Program-made: the position numbers and the translations under genes
NCBI RefSeq assembly: GCF_003253545.1
Contig: NZ_QKYV01000001.1
Location: 268,574-332,573, forward strand
Length of the DNA stretch: 64,000 nt
From: Mesonia algae
GTDB lineage: Bacteria; Bacteroidota; Bacteroidia; Flavobacteriales; Flavobacteriaceae
Direction of reading: 5' to 3'
Shown: positions 8,345-17,458 of the stretch, in pieces
How the letters are laid out: each line of letters starts with the position of its first letter
Numbering within the stretch: position 1 is the stretch's first letter
The notes under the pieces: model-generated
Database searches by the model: none
What the model was told of the DNA's origin: nothing
What the model saw: the letters and a program-made list of their open reading frames with translations, nothing else

Positions 8345-11300
8345 TTACCTTTTTAGTGTAAAGTGAGATTTAAATACTTTTTCGTTTCCATCTTGTTTAA
8401 ACACTACTTGAAACCAATAATCATTTGAAGGTAAATTCTTTCCATTAAGTGAACCATCCCATCCTCTTTTTCTTGGACTTAAGGTCGTGATTAGCTTACC
8501 AAATCTATCAAAAATATAGACTTGAGCTTCTGGATGTTCTTTTAGATCTTTGATGTTCCATTCATCGTTTACACCATCAGCGTTAGGTGTAAAAAATTTG
8601 GGATATTTTATCACTTCTACTTCTTGTATTGCTTCTCCGCAATAACCTTTCATCCCTCTCACTCTCACTGTATGCACTCCTGGCTTTACATCATAAAATT
8701 CATTGCTCTCTTGAAATATTCCATTATTCAATTGATACTCTAATTCTCCAATAGCATCTTTTACAATCACATTAATCACAGCCACATCTTCGAAGGGTTC
8801 GGTTACTAAAGTTTCTATGATAGGTTTGCTGGATTCGGTCACTGTTACCAAAGTAACCTCATAACCACAATCGGAAGTAGAAATTGGGTTTAGAACAGTA
8901 CTTCTAACCGTATAAATACCCAACTCTGTAGCTTCAAAATTTTCACCCGTGTGCATTAAATTACCATCTAAATACCAGTTGACTTCGAATTCACTATCAG
9001 GGAGACCAGAGCTTAGAAATGCAGGTGAAATTATTTCTTCAGTTTTAGGATCTTTACATATAGTCGCTTCTTCTATATTTAGCGGCAATAAAGGATGAAC
9101 TGTAATTTCTATTGCTTTTTCTATAGTACAGTTTGTATTTGCTTCAGCGGAAGCATAAACATATACTATATAAGTACCTGGCTCATTAAATAGCAACTCT
9201 TCTTGTGTCAATAATCCTTGCTGATTAGAAGATCTATAAAATTTAACCTCTGCATTTTCTATATTAATCATAGACAAATTGTAGCTTCCACAAGCTTCGA
9301 TATTTTCGAATTCTTGTAAATTGGGCGTCTGAGAAATATTTATCTGAAAACTAGCTTCGCTTTCGCACGTAAAACGATCTCCACTTACAGCATATACAAA
9401 GATTTCTTGAGAAGTACTAACTAAAGCTCCTGCTTGCAACATTTCACCTTGACCCCCACTTTGTGTAAAATATTTCCCTTCATTTAATGGAGGTAACGTA
9501 TAATTATCACACGCTTGAATATTATCGAAAACACCTACCTCTACTCCTTCTATATAAACGGTAAAAGAATCTTGATTATCACAAGAATTAATTTGAGGCC
9601 AAAAATTATAAATATAAATTTCTTGTGTGTTGGTGATTAAATCTCCTGGCTGTAGTTGTTGCCCTCCACCATAAGGTTGTGTAAAGTAATTACCATTAGC
9701 TAAAGGAGGCAATTCATAAGCCTCACAAGAATAAACATCAGTAAAATTTTCGATAGGTGGCAATTCAATTATTTCTACTAAAAAGCTAGTTTCATTTGTA
9801 CAACCGTTTGCTAAATTATTAATATAGATTGTACTTGTTTCATTAACAACATCACCTTCAAAAAGTTGATCTCCTTCTCTATCTGGTGCTGAAAAGTATT
9901 GTCCATTTACTAAATTTGGCAATGTGAAAATATCGTCTTCACAGACCATAACATCATTTAAACTATCTACTTCTGGAATAGAGTTTATTTCGATAAAGAA
10001 CCCTTCATTAAGTGTACAATTAGGACTTGTTGTGGTTATTGCATAATAATAAATAGTTTGCGAAGAAGATATTACCTGACCTTCTGGGATAACTTGACCG
10101 TTACCGCCAGCTTGTGTATAATACCCTCCTATTTCTAAATCTGGTAGAGTATATGTACCGCAAATGTTCAAATCCTGAAAATTTGGAGTAATAATAATTT
10201 CAAAAGAATTTTCATTAGTACAGAATCCGTCATAATTAAAAACATACATGGTTTGGGAACTACTAATAACATCACCCGCAGAATACTGGGTCCCTTCTCC
10301 ATCAGGCTCTGAATAGTAATTTCCGTTTTGTAAAGTTGGAAGAGTGTAAGAATTACATGTTACCACATCTAAAGGAGCATCTACAGGTGGCAAAGGCAAA
10401 ATATTAATAGGAAAAACATCTTCTTTACAAAAAACTCCATTTACATCAGCATAAAAATAAAGAGTTTGGTTAGTTGTAAAAACGGTCCCAGGAGAAATTA
10501 CTTGCCCGCTACCATTTGGACCTCCAGGTTCTGTATAAAATGCCCCAGCTGGAGGTGAAGGTACGGTCATTTGCCCACACCATAATTTTCTAACACTATA
10601 TTTTTCAATTAAAATTATTTTAAATTTACTTTCATTATAACATCCATTTGCATCTGGCCCATTATATATATAGTAAGTACCAGAATCCTCTATTATATCT
10701 CCAGCAAACAGCATATTTCCAGTAGCTTGTGTGCCAGTATAATAATTACCATTAGTAATCGGCGGTAACGTATATTGATTACATTCTATAACATCGGCAA
10801 TTTCATCAACCAGTGGTAAAGGATTTAGGAAAATTTGAAAATTTACAATTGTGAAACAATCGGTCATATTTGTATCTTCTATTCTTACCCAAATGGAGTC
10901 CGCATTGTTATTAAATGAGGGAACGTAATTTTCAGGATTTAAAATTGAGTTGTTACTAGCTTGGGCATCAAAATAATTATGGAAAAAATAGAAATCGTAC
11001 TCACTAGAATTAAGAATTGTAGTAATATTATGTTGATTTAAATCTACAACATGATCAACACTTGCAATATCACATAACTCTATATCTTGGAATGTTAAAT
11101 CTATAGGCTCATTCACCAATAACTGGAAATTATATACTGCATCACAATATAAATTGGTATCGAGAGCTTTTAACTTAATATAAATGGTTTGATTATCTTG
11201 TCCAAGATAATTAGAAAGTTGATTTACAGCAATAGCATTATCAATAAATAAGTCCTGCTGGGAGGCATAGTAATTTATATTATACGCTGCTGCGGAAACT

Positions 11301-12406
11301 CCTAAGTCTTGATATGTATTTTCTAATAAATTAAAACTATAATTTCCTGATGTTTCATGGCAAATTTTAATGTCTTCTGGTTCCTGGATCGTGACCTCCG
11401 TTAAGGTAATTTCATCGGTTAGCATACAGTTTGAGTTATTCTCTAAAACTACCACACTATAAGTCGCAGGATTGGTAACGGTTATGGAGTTTCCATTTTG
11501 TCCTGCAATTACAAATCCGTTCATTTTCCAAATGTGAGAATAATTTTGTGTACTTAAACCCGTTGTAATCGTTTTACTACTCCCTTGACAGATTGTAGTA
11601 TCTTCACCCAAATCTACATTCGCATTAAAACTTCCTGCAGCAAGAAAAATAGCCGAATCAAAATCTGAATCGTTAGAATCTCCTATTACCAACTTAATCT
11701 TGTAAAGATTTCCAGGCGTAATTTGTGCTGAAGCATTCATAAGCTTAGTATGTCCTCGCATATTTATAGTTGACTGTGAAGAATCGTTAACATTATAAAC
11801 ATCAAATAGTGAAGCATTATCTGATGAACATGAATTATTATACGCGCTATCTTTAATATTTTTAACAGAAACTGGTGTTTGCGTTCCTGGGATAACGGCT
11901 AAATTGGTAGTTTCTCCTGTAGATAAATCTGTCAATAAAAAAGCAAAAACATCACTAGACACACATTGCCATTGTCCGTATTCGTTAGATGCAAATAAAA
12001 AATCGAAACTAAAATTTTTAGAAAGTGGTATAAATTCAAACTCTAAATATGCAACATCTGTAATTTGAGAGGTTTGTCCAGAAGCATTATTCAAACTTTC
12101 TAAGAAGCTATCAGTATTCGAATTTTCTTGTGAACTCAAATTATTTCCAGTATAACTCCCAGCTGTATAACTAGCGTCTCCATTTCTTATTATAACTCCT
12201 TCTGCTATAGGGAAGCTTCCTGAATTATTATTAAAATAAGAAACCGATTGAAGTGAAGATACTGATGTGTTAGAAACTTCAACACAGGCATTATTTAGTA
12301 AAATATTTACTAGATTTTGTGCAGAGTTATTCTGATTAACACTAACAGTTTGTCCAATCCCAATATATGATATTAGGATAAAAAGAAAGCAAAGTAATTT
12401 ATTCAT
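8345..12406 (-). CDS. Repeat adhesin with choice-of-anchor L domain and T9SS type B sorting domain
   Basis: A 1353-residue secreted protein. The ATG at 12406 (MNKLLCFLFILIS) is preferred over a GTG two codons upstream because it starts the signal peptide cleanly. Residues about 20-260 match the choice-of-anchor L pattern (GVIIRNGDA, YLEFEFIPLSKNFSFDFLFA, NEYGQW). Residues about 270-540 hold Ig-like or adhesion repeats. About 540-1070 carries roughly seven repeats of about 75-85 residues built as C..YTLPxLxNGxYYTxPxGxGxxLxxGDxI..QTIYIY. The last 90 residues (KYPKFFTPNADGVNDEW, IFDRFGKLI, GWDGSLNGK, PSNDYWF) form a gliding-motility-associated C-terminal type B sorting domain, which directs export by the type IX system. 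Its ligand is unknown. Confidence 0.92.
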   Translation of the reverse strand: MNKLLCFLFILISYIGIGQTVSVNQNNSAQNLVNILLNNACVEVSNTSVSSLQSVSYFNNNSGSFPIAEGVIIRNGDASYTAGSYTGNNLSSQENSNTDSFLESLNNASGQTSQITDVAYLEFEFIPLSKNFSFDFLFASNEYGQWQCVSSDVFAFLLTDLSTGETTNLAVIPGTQTPVSVKNIKDSAYNNSCSSDNASLFDVYNVNDSSQSTINMRGHTKLMNASAQITPGNLYKIKLVIGDSNDSDFDSAIFLAAGSFNANVDLGEDTTICQGSSKTITTGLSTQNYSHIWKMNGFVIAGQNGNSITVTNPATYSVVVLENNSNCMLTDEITLTEVTIQEPEDIKICHETSGNYSFNLLENTYQDLGVSAAAYNINYYASQQDLFIDNAIAVNQLSNYLGQDNQTIYIKLKALDTNLYCDAVYNFQLLVNEPIDLTFQDIELCDIASVDHVVDLNQHNITTILNSSEYDFYFFHNYFDAQASNNSILNPENYVPSFNNNADSIWVRIEDTNMTDCFTIVNFQIFLNPLPLVDEIADVIECNQYTLPPITNGNYYTGTQATGNMLFAGDIIEDSGTYYIYNGPDANGCYNESKFKIILIEKYSVRKLWCGQMTVPSPPAGAFYTEPGGPNGSGQVISPGTVFTTNQTLYFYADVNGVFCKEDVFPINILPLPPVDAPLDVVTCNSYTLPTLQNGNYYSEPDGEGTQYSAGDVISSSQTMYVFNYDGFCTNENSFEIIITPNFQDLNICGTYTLPDLEIGGYYTQAGGNGQVIPEGQVISSSQTIYYYAITTTSPNCTLNEGFFIEINSIPEVDSLNDVMVCEDDIFTLPNLVNGQYFSAPDREGDQLFEGDVVNETSTIYINNLANGCTNETSFLVEIIELPPIENFTDVYSCEAYELPPLANGNYFTQPYGGGQQLQPGDLITNTQEIYIYNFWPQINSCDNQDSFTVYIEGVEVGVFDNIQACDNYTLPPLNEGKYFTQSGGQGEMLQAGALVSTSQEIFVYAVSGDRFTCESEASFQINISQTPNLQEFENIEACGSYNLSMINIENAEVKFYRSSNQQGLLTQEELLFNEPGTYIVYVYASAEANTNCTIEKAIEITVHPLLPLNIEEATICKDPKTEEIISPAFLSSGLPDSEFEVNWYLDGNLMHTGENFEATELGIYTVRSTVLNPISTSDCGYEVTLVTVTESSKPIIETLVTEPFEDVAVINVIVKDAIGELEYQLNNGIFQESNEFYDVKPGVHTVRVRGMKGYCGEAIQEVEVIKYPKFFTPNADGVNDEWNIKDLKEHPEAQVYIFDRFGKLITTLSPRKRGWDGSLNGKNLPSNDYWFQVVFKQDGNEKVFKSHFTLKR

Positions 12407-12659
12407 AAACACTTTTTATAAGTAGCTGCAGCAAATATTTCTTATGAAATTAAAACTACAAACATATAAATATAATCGATTAAATGTTATGTTACGTCGA
12501 TTAAGTGTTCATTATCTTACAATTAAATTGAAAATATATTTATTTAAAATAAATAAAACATTGATTTTCAGTGAATTATACATCTTAAATAGTTGTGTTA
12601 AAATTTTAACTTTTTTTAATAAAGTCTTGATTTTCAGATTTTGAGAGTAAAAAAAATCA

Positions 12660-13031
12660 CTACTCTACAATCTTTTTAATCATTTGGAGAGTAATTGGCT
12701 TAATAAGGTAGCCTTTAATTATAGTCTTATATGAGAGAGCTCTCATCCTGTCTTCCCCTGAGATTGAGGAAGTAGCTATGTATATTTTTGGAAGTGGTTT
12801 CGAACTTCTTTTTAACTTTTGATATTCTTCTATAAATTCCCAGCCATCCATAGTAGGCATATTAAGATCTAATAAAATAATATCGTAGCAGGAGTCAAGT
12901 TTTTCAAATGAAGATATTGCATCTAATCCATTAAAGTAAGAGCTAGTGATTATTTGCTTATCGACCATATTAACCATTTTCTTTAAAAGAAACTGATAAA
13001 TTTTATCATCATCGATTATACAAATTTTCAT
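12660..13031 (-). CDS. Single-domain (CheY-like) response regulator
   Basis: A 123-residue receiver domain with no output domain. The acidic pair follows MKICIIDDD, the phospho-acceptor Asp is in IILLDLNMPTMDGWEF near residue 56, the conserved Ser/Thr is in IYIATSS near 88, and the Lys is in YLIKPI near 111. It starts 3 bp after the stop of the PAS kinase gene, so the two form an operon and presumably a phosphotransfer pair. With no DNA-binding part it probably acts by protein contact or as a phosphorelay intermediate. Confidence 0.93.
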   Translation of the reverse strand: MKICIIDDDKIYQFLLKKMVNMVDKQIITSSYFNGLDAISSFEKLDSCYDIILLDLNMPTMDGWEFIEEYQKLKRSSKPLPKIYIATSSISGEDRMRALSYKTIIKGYLIKPITLQMIKKIVE

Positions 13032-13034
13032 ACT

Positions 13035-15353
13035 CTATTTAAAAAAAAGTTTAAAAACACTTCCTTTATTTAATTTGCTCTGAACAGTTATTTTTCCTCC
13101 AAGAGCTTCCATTTGACTCTTACTAATAAATAAGCCTAATCCCCTTGATTCATTATTTTTAGTAAAGGTTTTATACATGCCAAATAGTTTATCACCATTT
13201 TTCTTAAGGTCTATTCCAATACCATTATCTTTAATTTGTATTACTGGATGATTTTCTATAATTAGAAAATCAATAATTACAATAGGAGGCCGATTTGGGT
13301 GTCTATACCTAATAGCATTAGATATAAAGTTAAGTAAAATACTTTCAAAATAAGCCGGATTAAAACTAATTTTAATGTCTGAAGGGACATTTACGATTAT
13401 ATCTGCCTTTTTTTGGATTATTTCTACTTTAAGGACTTCTAAAACACGTTCAATATATTTTACAACTAAAATATCTTCAATTGAAATAGATATATTTTGT
13501 TGAATGTTAATTACATCATTTAAATCAAAGAGTGTATCGTCTAGTGCATGAGATACAGAGTTAAGCATACTAAACATTTCTTCTTGTTCTTGCGTATGCT
13601 CCATTTCTAATAATAAATGGGATAAAGATTTGATATTACTTGAATGAGACCTTAAATTATGAGACACTATATAAGAAAAATTTATTAATCGCTTATTTTG
13701 TTGTAACACTACATCATAAGATTGATCTAGTTCTTCTTTTGTTCTTTTTTCACTGCTTATATCTACTAAAGTACCCTTTATTTTTATAACCTCTCCTAGT
13801 TTCCCTTTCTCGCTTTCTAAATGGCCAAGTACGTGAATAGGATTACCTTCTGGATCTAAAATTTTTGCTTCGTAAGATGGATTTACATTTTCTCCATTTA
13901 CTAAAGATCTTATACTATCTACATATCTTTTTGCATCTAAATGGTGTATCCTAGATACAATAAAATCTGGGGTTATTTTAAAATCGTTGGAGATTCTAAA
14001 GATCTCATACATCATGGGTGACCAAATAACCTCATTCGTATGGATATTCCATTCCCAATATCCCAGCTGAGCTATTTCAACAGCCATTTTTACTCTAGTC
14101 TCTAATTCTTTTAGATGATTTTGAGCTTTATTAATTTCAGTAATATCTTCAATAATGAAGATGTAAGTGTCTTTATCTATATATTTTAAATAATCAACAG
14201 CTACCCTAACATCGATTTGAGTTCCATTTTTCTTTAAAAGAACTGAATTTATCTTTTCTCCTTTCTCTACTAATTTTTTTAAATCTTTAGAATTTCTCCA
14301 AACTGAATCAAACCTAGCTTCAGTAATTTCATCTAAACTTAATCCTGTCTTTCTCAAAAATTTCTGATTCGCCTCAATAAATTTATAGCTTTCTGCCTCA
14401 ACGTGAACAATCCCAATAGGCGCACGGTCAAAAATTGCTTTGAATTTAAGTTCTGAGTTTAATAATTTAGCTGCTTGAATATTTACTTTTCGTTGTAATT
14501 CTCTGGGTTGTTTTAAAAATCTTACAATAAATGTGCTTATTAAAATTGAAAGCAATAATGCTAAAAACATTAAAGGGAGTAAAGAAATTAGTAGATTTTC
14601 CTTATTTTCAGAATAGATATAAATATTCCAATTCCCATCTTTTACAAATGATTTTTGAGCTTCATTAACATTAAAATCCTCTTTAGCACCAAAGAATAGA
14701 ATTTCTTTAGATGTTTCTTCATCTGCTTTAGCTAATCTAAATTTGAATCCTTCTTTTGAAAATTTATAGATACCTGCATTAGACAAAAAATCTTTTTCAC
14801 GAATTATTACCGCAGAAAAACCCCAAAATTGATTTTCAATAAAAACAGGCATTCTTCCGATTATCCCTTTCCCTCCTTGTTTAAAAGGAATTGGTCCCGC
14901 AAAATCCATTTTTCCGCTATTAATAGATTTATTAGCTTCCTTTTGAGAAACTGGGTGTTTAAGGACATTCAACCCTAAAGCTCCTTTATTTTCTTCATAA
15001 GGATACACATACGATATTATACCGTTAGGAACTAACTCTACCCCACTAATAATAACACTTGAAGAAATAATCTTTTCTGAAACTTTTTCAAAATTTTTCG
15101 GCTTACCTTCATCATCTATCGTTAAAGCTAAAGTTAAAGCAGAAACATAACTCGTCTTTAGAGATTGTTCTATATTCTGCTTTACAATTGTCAAAACTTG
15201 TTTTTCTTTTTCTTTTTCAGATTCTTTAGCAAGAGAATATTCTTGATATACAATGTAAGTGAAAATCGAAAAAATAATAATAAACAAAATAAAGCCTATC
15301 ACTTTAGGTCGGTTAACAAACCAAGAAAAAAAACTACTGAATTTATTGTTCAT
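13035..15353 (-). CDS. CHASE-PAS-PAS sensor histidine kinase
   Basis: A 772-residue membrane sensor. TM1 is near residues 17-36, followed by a CHASE-type extracytoplasmic domain (about 60-235; GVELVPNGIISYVYPY and GFSAVIIREKDF) and TM2 near 255-280. Two PAS domains follow (about 305-415, KAIFDRAPIGIVHVEA; and about 430-540). The H-box is SYIVSHNLRSHSSNI near 565. The ATPase domain has the N box NFISNAIRYRH, DNGIGID and RGLGLFIS. CHASE domains bind small extracellular ligands such as cytokinin-like molecules, but the ligand here is unknown. It is the first gene of a two-gene operon with the CheY-like regulator. It has no receiver domain of its own. Confidence 0.92.
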   Translation of the reverse strand: MNNKFSSFFSWFVNRPKVIGFILFIIIFSIFTYIVYQEYSLAKESEKEKEKQVLTIVKQNIEQSLKTSYVSALTLALTIDDEGKPKNFEKVSEKIISSSVIISGVELVPNGIISYVYPYEENKGALGLNVLKHPVSQKEANKSINSGKMDFAGPIPFKQGGKGIIGRMPVFIENQFWGFSAVIIREKDFLSNAGIYKFSKEGFKFRLAKADEETSKEILFFGAKEDFNVNEAQKSFVKDGNWNIYIYSENKENLLISLLPLMFLALLLSILISTFIVRFLKQPRELQRKVNIQAAKLLNSELKFKAIFDRAPIGIVHVEAESYKFIEANQKFLRKTGLSLDEITEARFDSVWRNSKDLKKLVEKGEKINSVLLKKNGTQIDVRVAVDYLKYIDKDTYIFIIEDITEINKAQNHLKELETRVKMAVEIAQLGYWEWNIHTNEVIWSPMMYEIFRISNDFKITPDFIVSRIHHLDAKRYVDSIRSLVNGENVNPSYEAKILDPEGNPIHVLGHLESEKGKLGEVIKIKGTLVDISSEKRTKEELDQSYDVVLQQNKRLINFSYIVSHNLRSHSSNIKSLSHLLLEMEHTQEQEEMFSMLNSVSHALDDTLFDLNDVINIQQNISISIEDILVVKYIERVLEVLKVEIIQKKADIIVNVPSDIKISFNPAYFESILLNFISNAIRYRHPNRPPIVIIDFLIIENHPVIQIKDNGIGIDLKKNGDKLFGMYKTFTKNNESRGLGLFISKSQMEALGGKITVQSKLNKGSVFKLFFK

Positions 15354-15548
15354 TAATATATATTTCTAAAGTATATTAGGTTCACAATTACTTACTTTAG
15401 TAAACCGTTTATTTAAACATTTCGTAAATAAATAAAAATTGGAGTTTATAAATATATAAAATTACAATGTATTTTATTTATTCGGTATTCTCTTTATCTA
15501 TTTAGGTTTTCTAAGCTTTACAAACCGCAATCATTACAATAATTTTTT

Positions 15549-16043
15549 ATGAAAATAATAATATGCATCTTATTCTTACCAAGTTTTATTATGGCTCAAA
15601 AGGATTTTAAACAAGTTTTAAAACAATATAATGACGAAAGTATTCCTTACATCACTGTACAAGAGCTTCAAGAAGATTTAAAACAAAATAATCTCATTAC
15701 TATATTAGACGCTAGACAAATTAAAGAATATCAAATAAGTCATTTAGCTAACGCTATTTATGTTGGCTCCAAAGACTTTAATATAGAACTTACAAAAGAT
15801 AGGCTTCCTAAAAAAGATGAGCCTATCGTAGTATATTGTTCTATTGGGGTACGATCAGAAAAAATTGCTAAGAAGCTGAAAGACGCGGGATATAAAAATG
15901 TAAAAAACCTTTACGGAGGTATTTTTGAATGGAAAAATAATGGTTTCACGGTTTACAATCTCCAATCTCAACCTACCGACAGCGTCCATACCTACAGTAA
16001 GAAATGGAGCAACTATTTACAACAAGGAATTAAAGTATATTAA
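15549..16043 (+). CDS. Rhodanese-like domain protein, exported
   Basis: A 164-residue protein with a signal peptide (MKIIICILFLPSFIMAQ) and one rhodanese domain (about 35-140). The catalytic loop is VVYCSIGVRSEKIA, with the active cysteine near residue 99; LDARQIKEYQISHLANAI and NLYGGIFEWKNNG are the usual flanking motifs. Rhodaneses move sulfur or bind oxyanions such as arsenate. It is the first gene of the operon, and its stop codon abuts the next ATG. Rhodanese genes are common near the arsenosugar-type gene set, which suggests an accessory role, but the substrate is not visible from sequence. Confidence 0.9.
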   Translation: MKIIICILFLPSFIMAQKDFKQVLKQYNDESIPYITVQELQEDLKQNNLITILDARQIKEYQISHLANAIYVGSKDFNIELTKDRLPKKDEPIVVYCSIGVRSEKIAKKLKDAGYKNVKNLYGGIFEWKNNGFTVYNLQSQPTDSVHTYSKKWSNYLQQGIKVY

Positions 16044-16643
16044 ATGTCACAAAACTTATTACTACTCTTTACAAGACATCCAGAATTAGGAAAGTGTAAA
16101 ACCCGTTTAGCGAAAACTATAGGCGATAAAAAAGCACTAAGCGTTTATAAATATTTACTACAACATACAGCAAATATTACTAAGAATATCCCTGTAGATA
16201 AGCAAGTATGGTACGCCACTCAACCAGTTGTAAATGATATTTGGGATAGTAACATTTATTCAAAAAAAGCTCAACAAGGCAAAGATTTAGGAGAGCGTAT
16301 GGCTTACGCTTTCGCGGAAGGATTTCGTGCGGGTTACGACCATATAATTATTGTAGGGAGTGATTTGTTTGATGTTTCTTCAACAATTATTGAAGAAGCC
16401 TTTCAAAAACTAAAAGAAACCGATTTTGTAATTGGACCAGCACAAGATGGGGGCTACTATTTACTAGGAATGAACACATTCCGTAAAGAAATTTTTGAAA
16501 ATAAAGCTTGGAGTACTTCTACAGTATTTAATGATACGCTTAAAAGTATGGAAGATAAAACAGTTACGCTGTTAGAAACCCTCAACGATATCGACGAATA
16601 CGAAGATATGAAAGACAATACCACATTAATGAACTTATTATAA
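16044..16643 (+). CDS. TIGR04282-family (DUF2064) GT-A-like transferase, arsenosugar-associated
   Basis: A 199-residue GT-A fold, CofC-like protein. Visible motifs are LFTRHPELGKCKTRLA (nucleotide-binding N-terminus), IIVGSDLFDVS (metal-binding Asp) and GPAQDGGYYLLGM. The family, called transferase 1 of the rSAM/selenodomain-associated set, is annotated as an arsenosugar biosynthesis glycosyltransferase where it sits with ArsM and ArsS. Here it is directly fused in transcription to rhodanese (0 bp gap) and to purine nucleoside phosphorylase (1 bp gap). One copy of the dispersed GC-rich motif lies inside it at 16307. The exact sugar and acceptor are inferred, not shown. Confidence 0.87.
   Translation: MSQNLLLLFTRHPELGKCKTRLAKTIGDKKALSVYKYLLQHTANITKNIPVDKQVWYATQPVVNDIWDSNIYSKKAQQGKDLGERMAYAFAEGFRAGYDHIIIVGSDLFDVSSTIIEEAFQKLKETDFVIGPAQDGGYYLLGMNTFRKEIFENKAWSTSTVFNDTLKSMEDKTVTLLETLNDIDEYEDMKDNTTLMNLL
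16307..16319 (+). repeat. Dispersed GC-rich motif, exact CGCTTTCGCGGAA
   Basis: Inside the arsenosugar-associated transferase gene, where it codes for AFAE. Confidence 0.8.
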
Positions 16644-16644
16644 T

Positions 16645-17454
16645 ATGCAATACATAGAACAAACTACCAGCTACTTACAACAACGAGGATTTGAAAACCC
16701 GGAAATAGGAATTATTTTAGGAACCGGATTAGGAAAGCTTCTTGATGAAATGGAAATTATTCATGAAGTAAGCTACAATCACATTCCGCATTTTCCTACC
16801 GCCACTGTAGAATTTCATAAAGGAAAACTAATCTACGGTATTATTGAAGACAAGAAAGTGGTAGTTATGCAAGGTCGTTTTCATTATTACGAAGGCTACA
16901 GCTTAAAAGATGTTACCTTTCCTGTAAGAATTATGCATCAATTAGGCGTTAAAAAATTATTAGTTTCTAATGCTTCTGGAGCCATTAATACCAACTTTAA
17001 AAAAGGTGAATTAATGCTTATCGATGATCATATTAATTTGTTAGGAGACTCTCCTCTTGCCTTTAAGGGCGTCTCTAAATATGGAGAGCGCTTTGTAGAT
17101 ATGAGCCAGCCTTACGACCAAGAAATGGGCGAAATCCTAAAGAAGACTGCTAAAGAAAATAATATTAATTTGCACGAAGGAGTTTATGCCTCTGTAGTAG
17201 GACCTCAACTAGAAACCAGAGCAGAATATCGCTACCTAAAAATTATTGGAGCAGATGCCGTAGGAATGAGTACAGTTCCCGAAATTATTGTGGCCAACCA
17301 TTTAAAACTACCAGTAGTTGCTGTTTCCGTTTTAACAGATGAATGCGACCCAGATCATTTAAAGCCAGTAGATATTCAAGAAATTATGGCAATGGCTGCC
17401 AAAGCTGAACCGCAAATGATTACCCTTTTTAAAGAATTAATTAAATCTCTATAA
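16645..17454 (+). CDS. punA: Purine-nucleoside phosphorylase
   Basis: A trimeric-type purine nucleoside phosphorylase of 269 residues, normal for the family, splitting purine nucleosides with phosphate to base and ribose-1-phosphate. Motifs include GIILGTGLGKL (phosphate loop), MQGRFHYYEGY, VSNASGAINTNFKKG, ASVVGPQLETRAEYR and GADAVGMSTVPEIIVANH with the base-site residues. It is in the middle of the arsenosugar-type operon, 1 bp after the transferase and 4 bp before arsM. In such operons it has been proposed to act on the arsenic-bearing adenosine intermediate, but it could equally be the housekeeping enzyme. Confidence 0.93.
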   Translation: MQYIEQTTSYLQQRGFENPEIGIILGTGLGKLLDEMEIIHEVSYNHIPHFPTATVEFHKGKLIYGIIEDKKVVVMQGRFHYYEGYSLKDVTFPVRIMHQLGVKKLLVSNASGAINTNFKKGELMLIDDHINLLGDSPLAFKGVSKYGERFVDMSQPYDQEMGEILKKTAKENNINLHEGVYASVVGPQLETRAEYRYLKIIGADAVGMSTVPEIIVANHLKLPVVAVSVLTDECDPDHLKPVDIQEIMAMAAKAEPQMITLFKELIKSL

Positions 17455-17458
17455 TTAT

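Noticed and set aside
12444-12644. Plus-strand 66-codon open frame
   Set aside because: Composition is very AT-rich, with no family resemblance, in an intergenic stretch between divergent and convergent neighbours; looks accidental.
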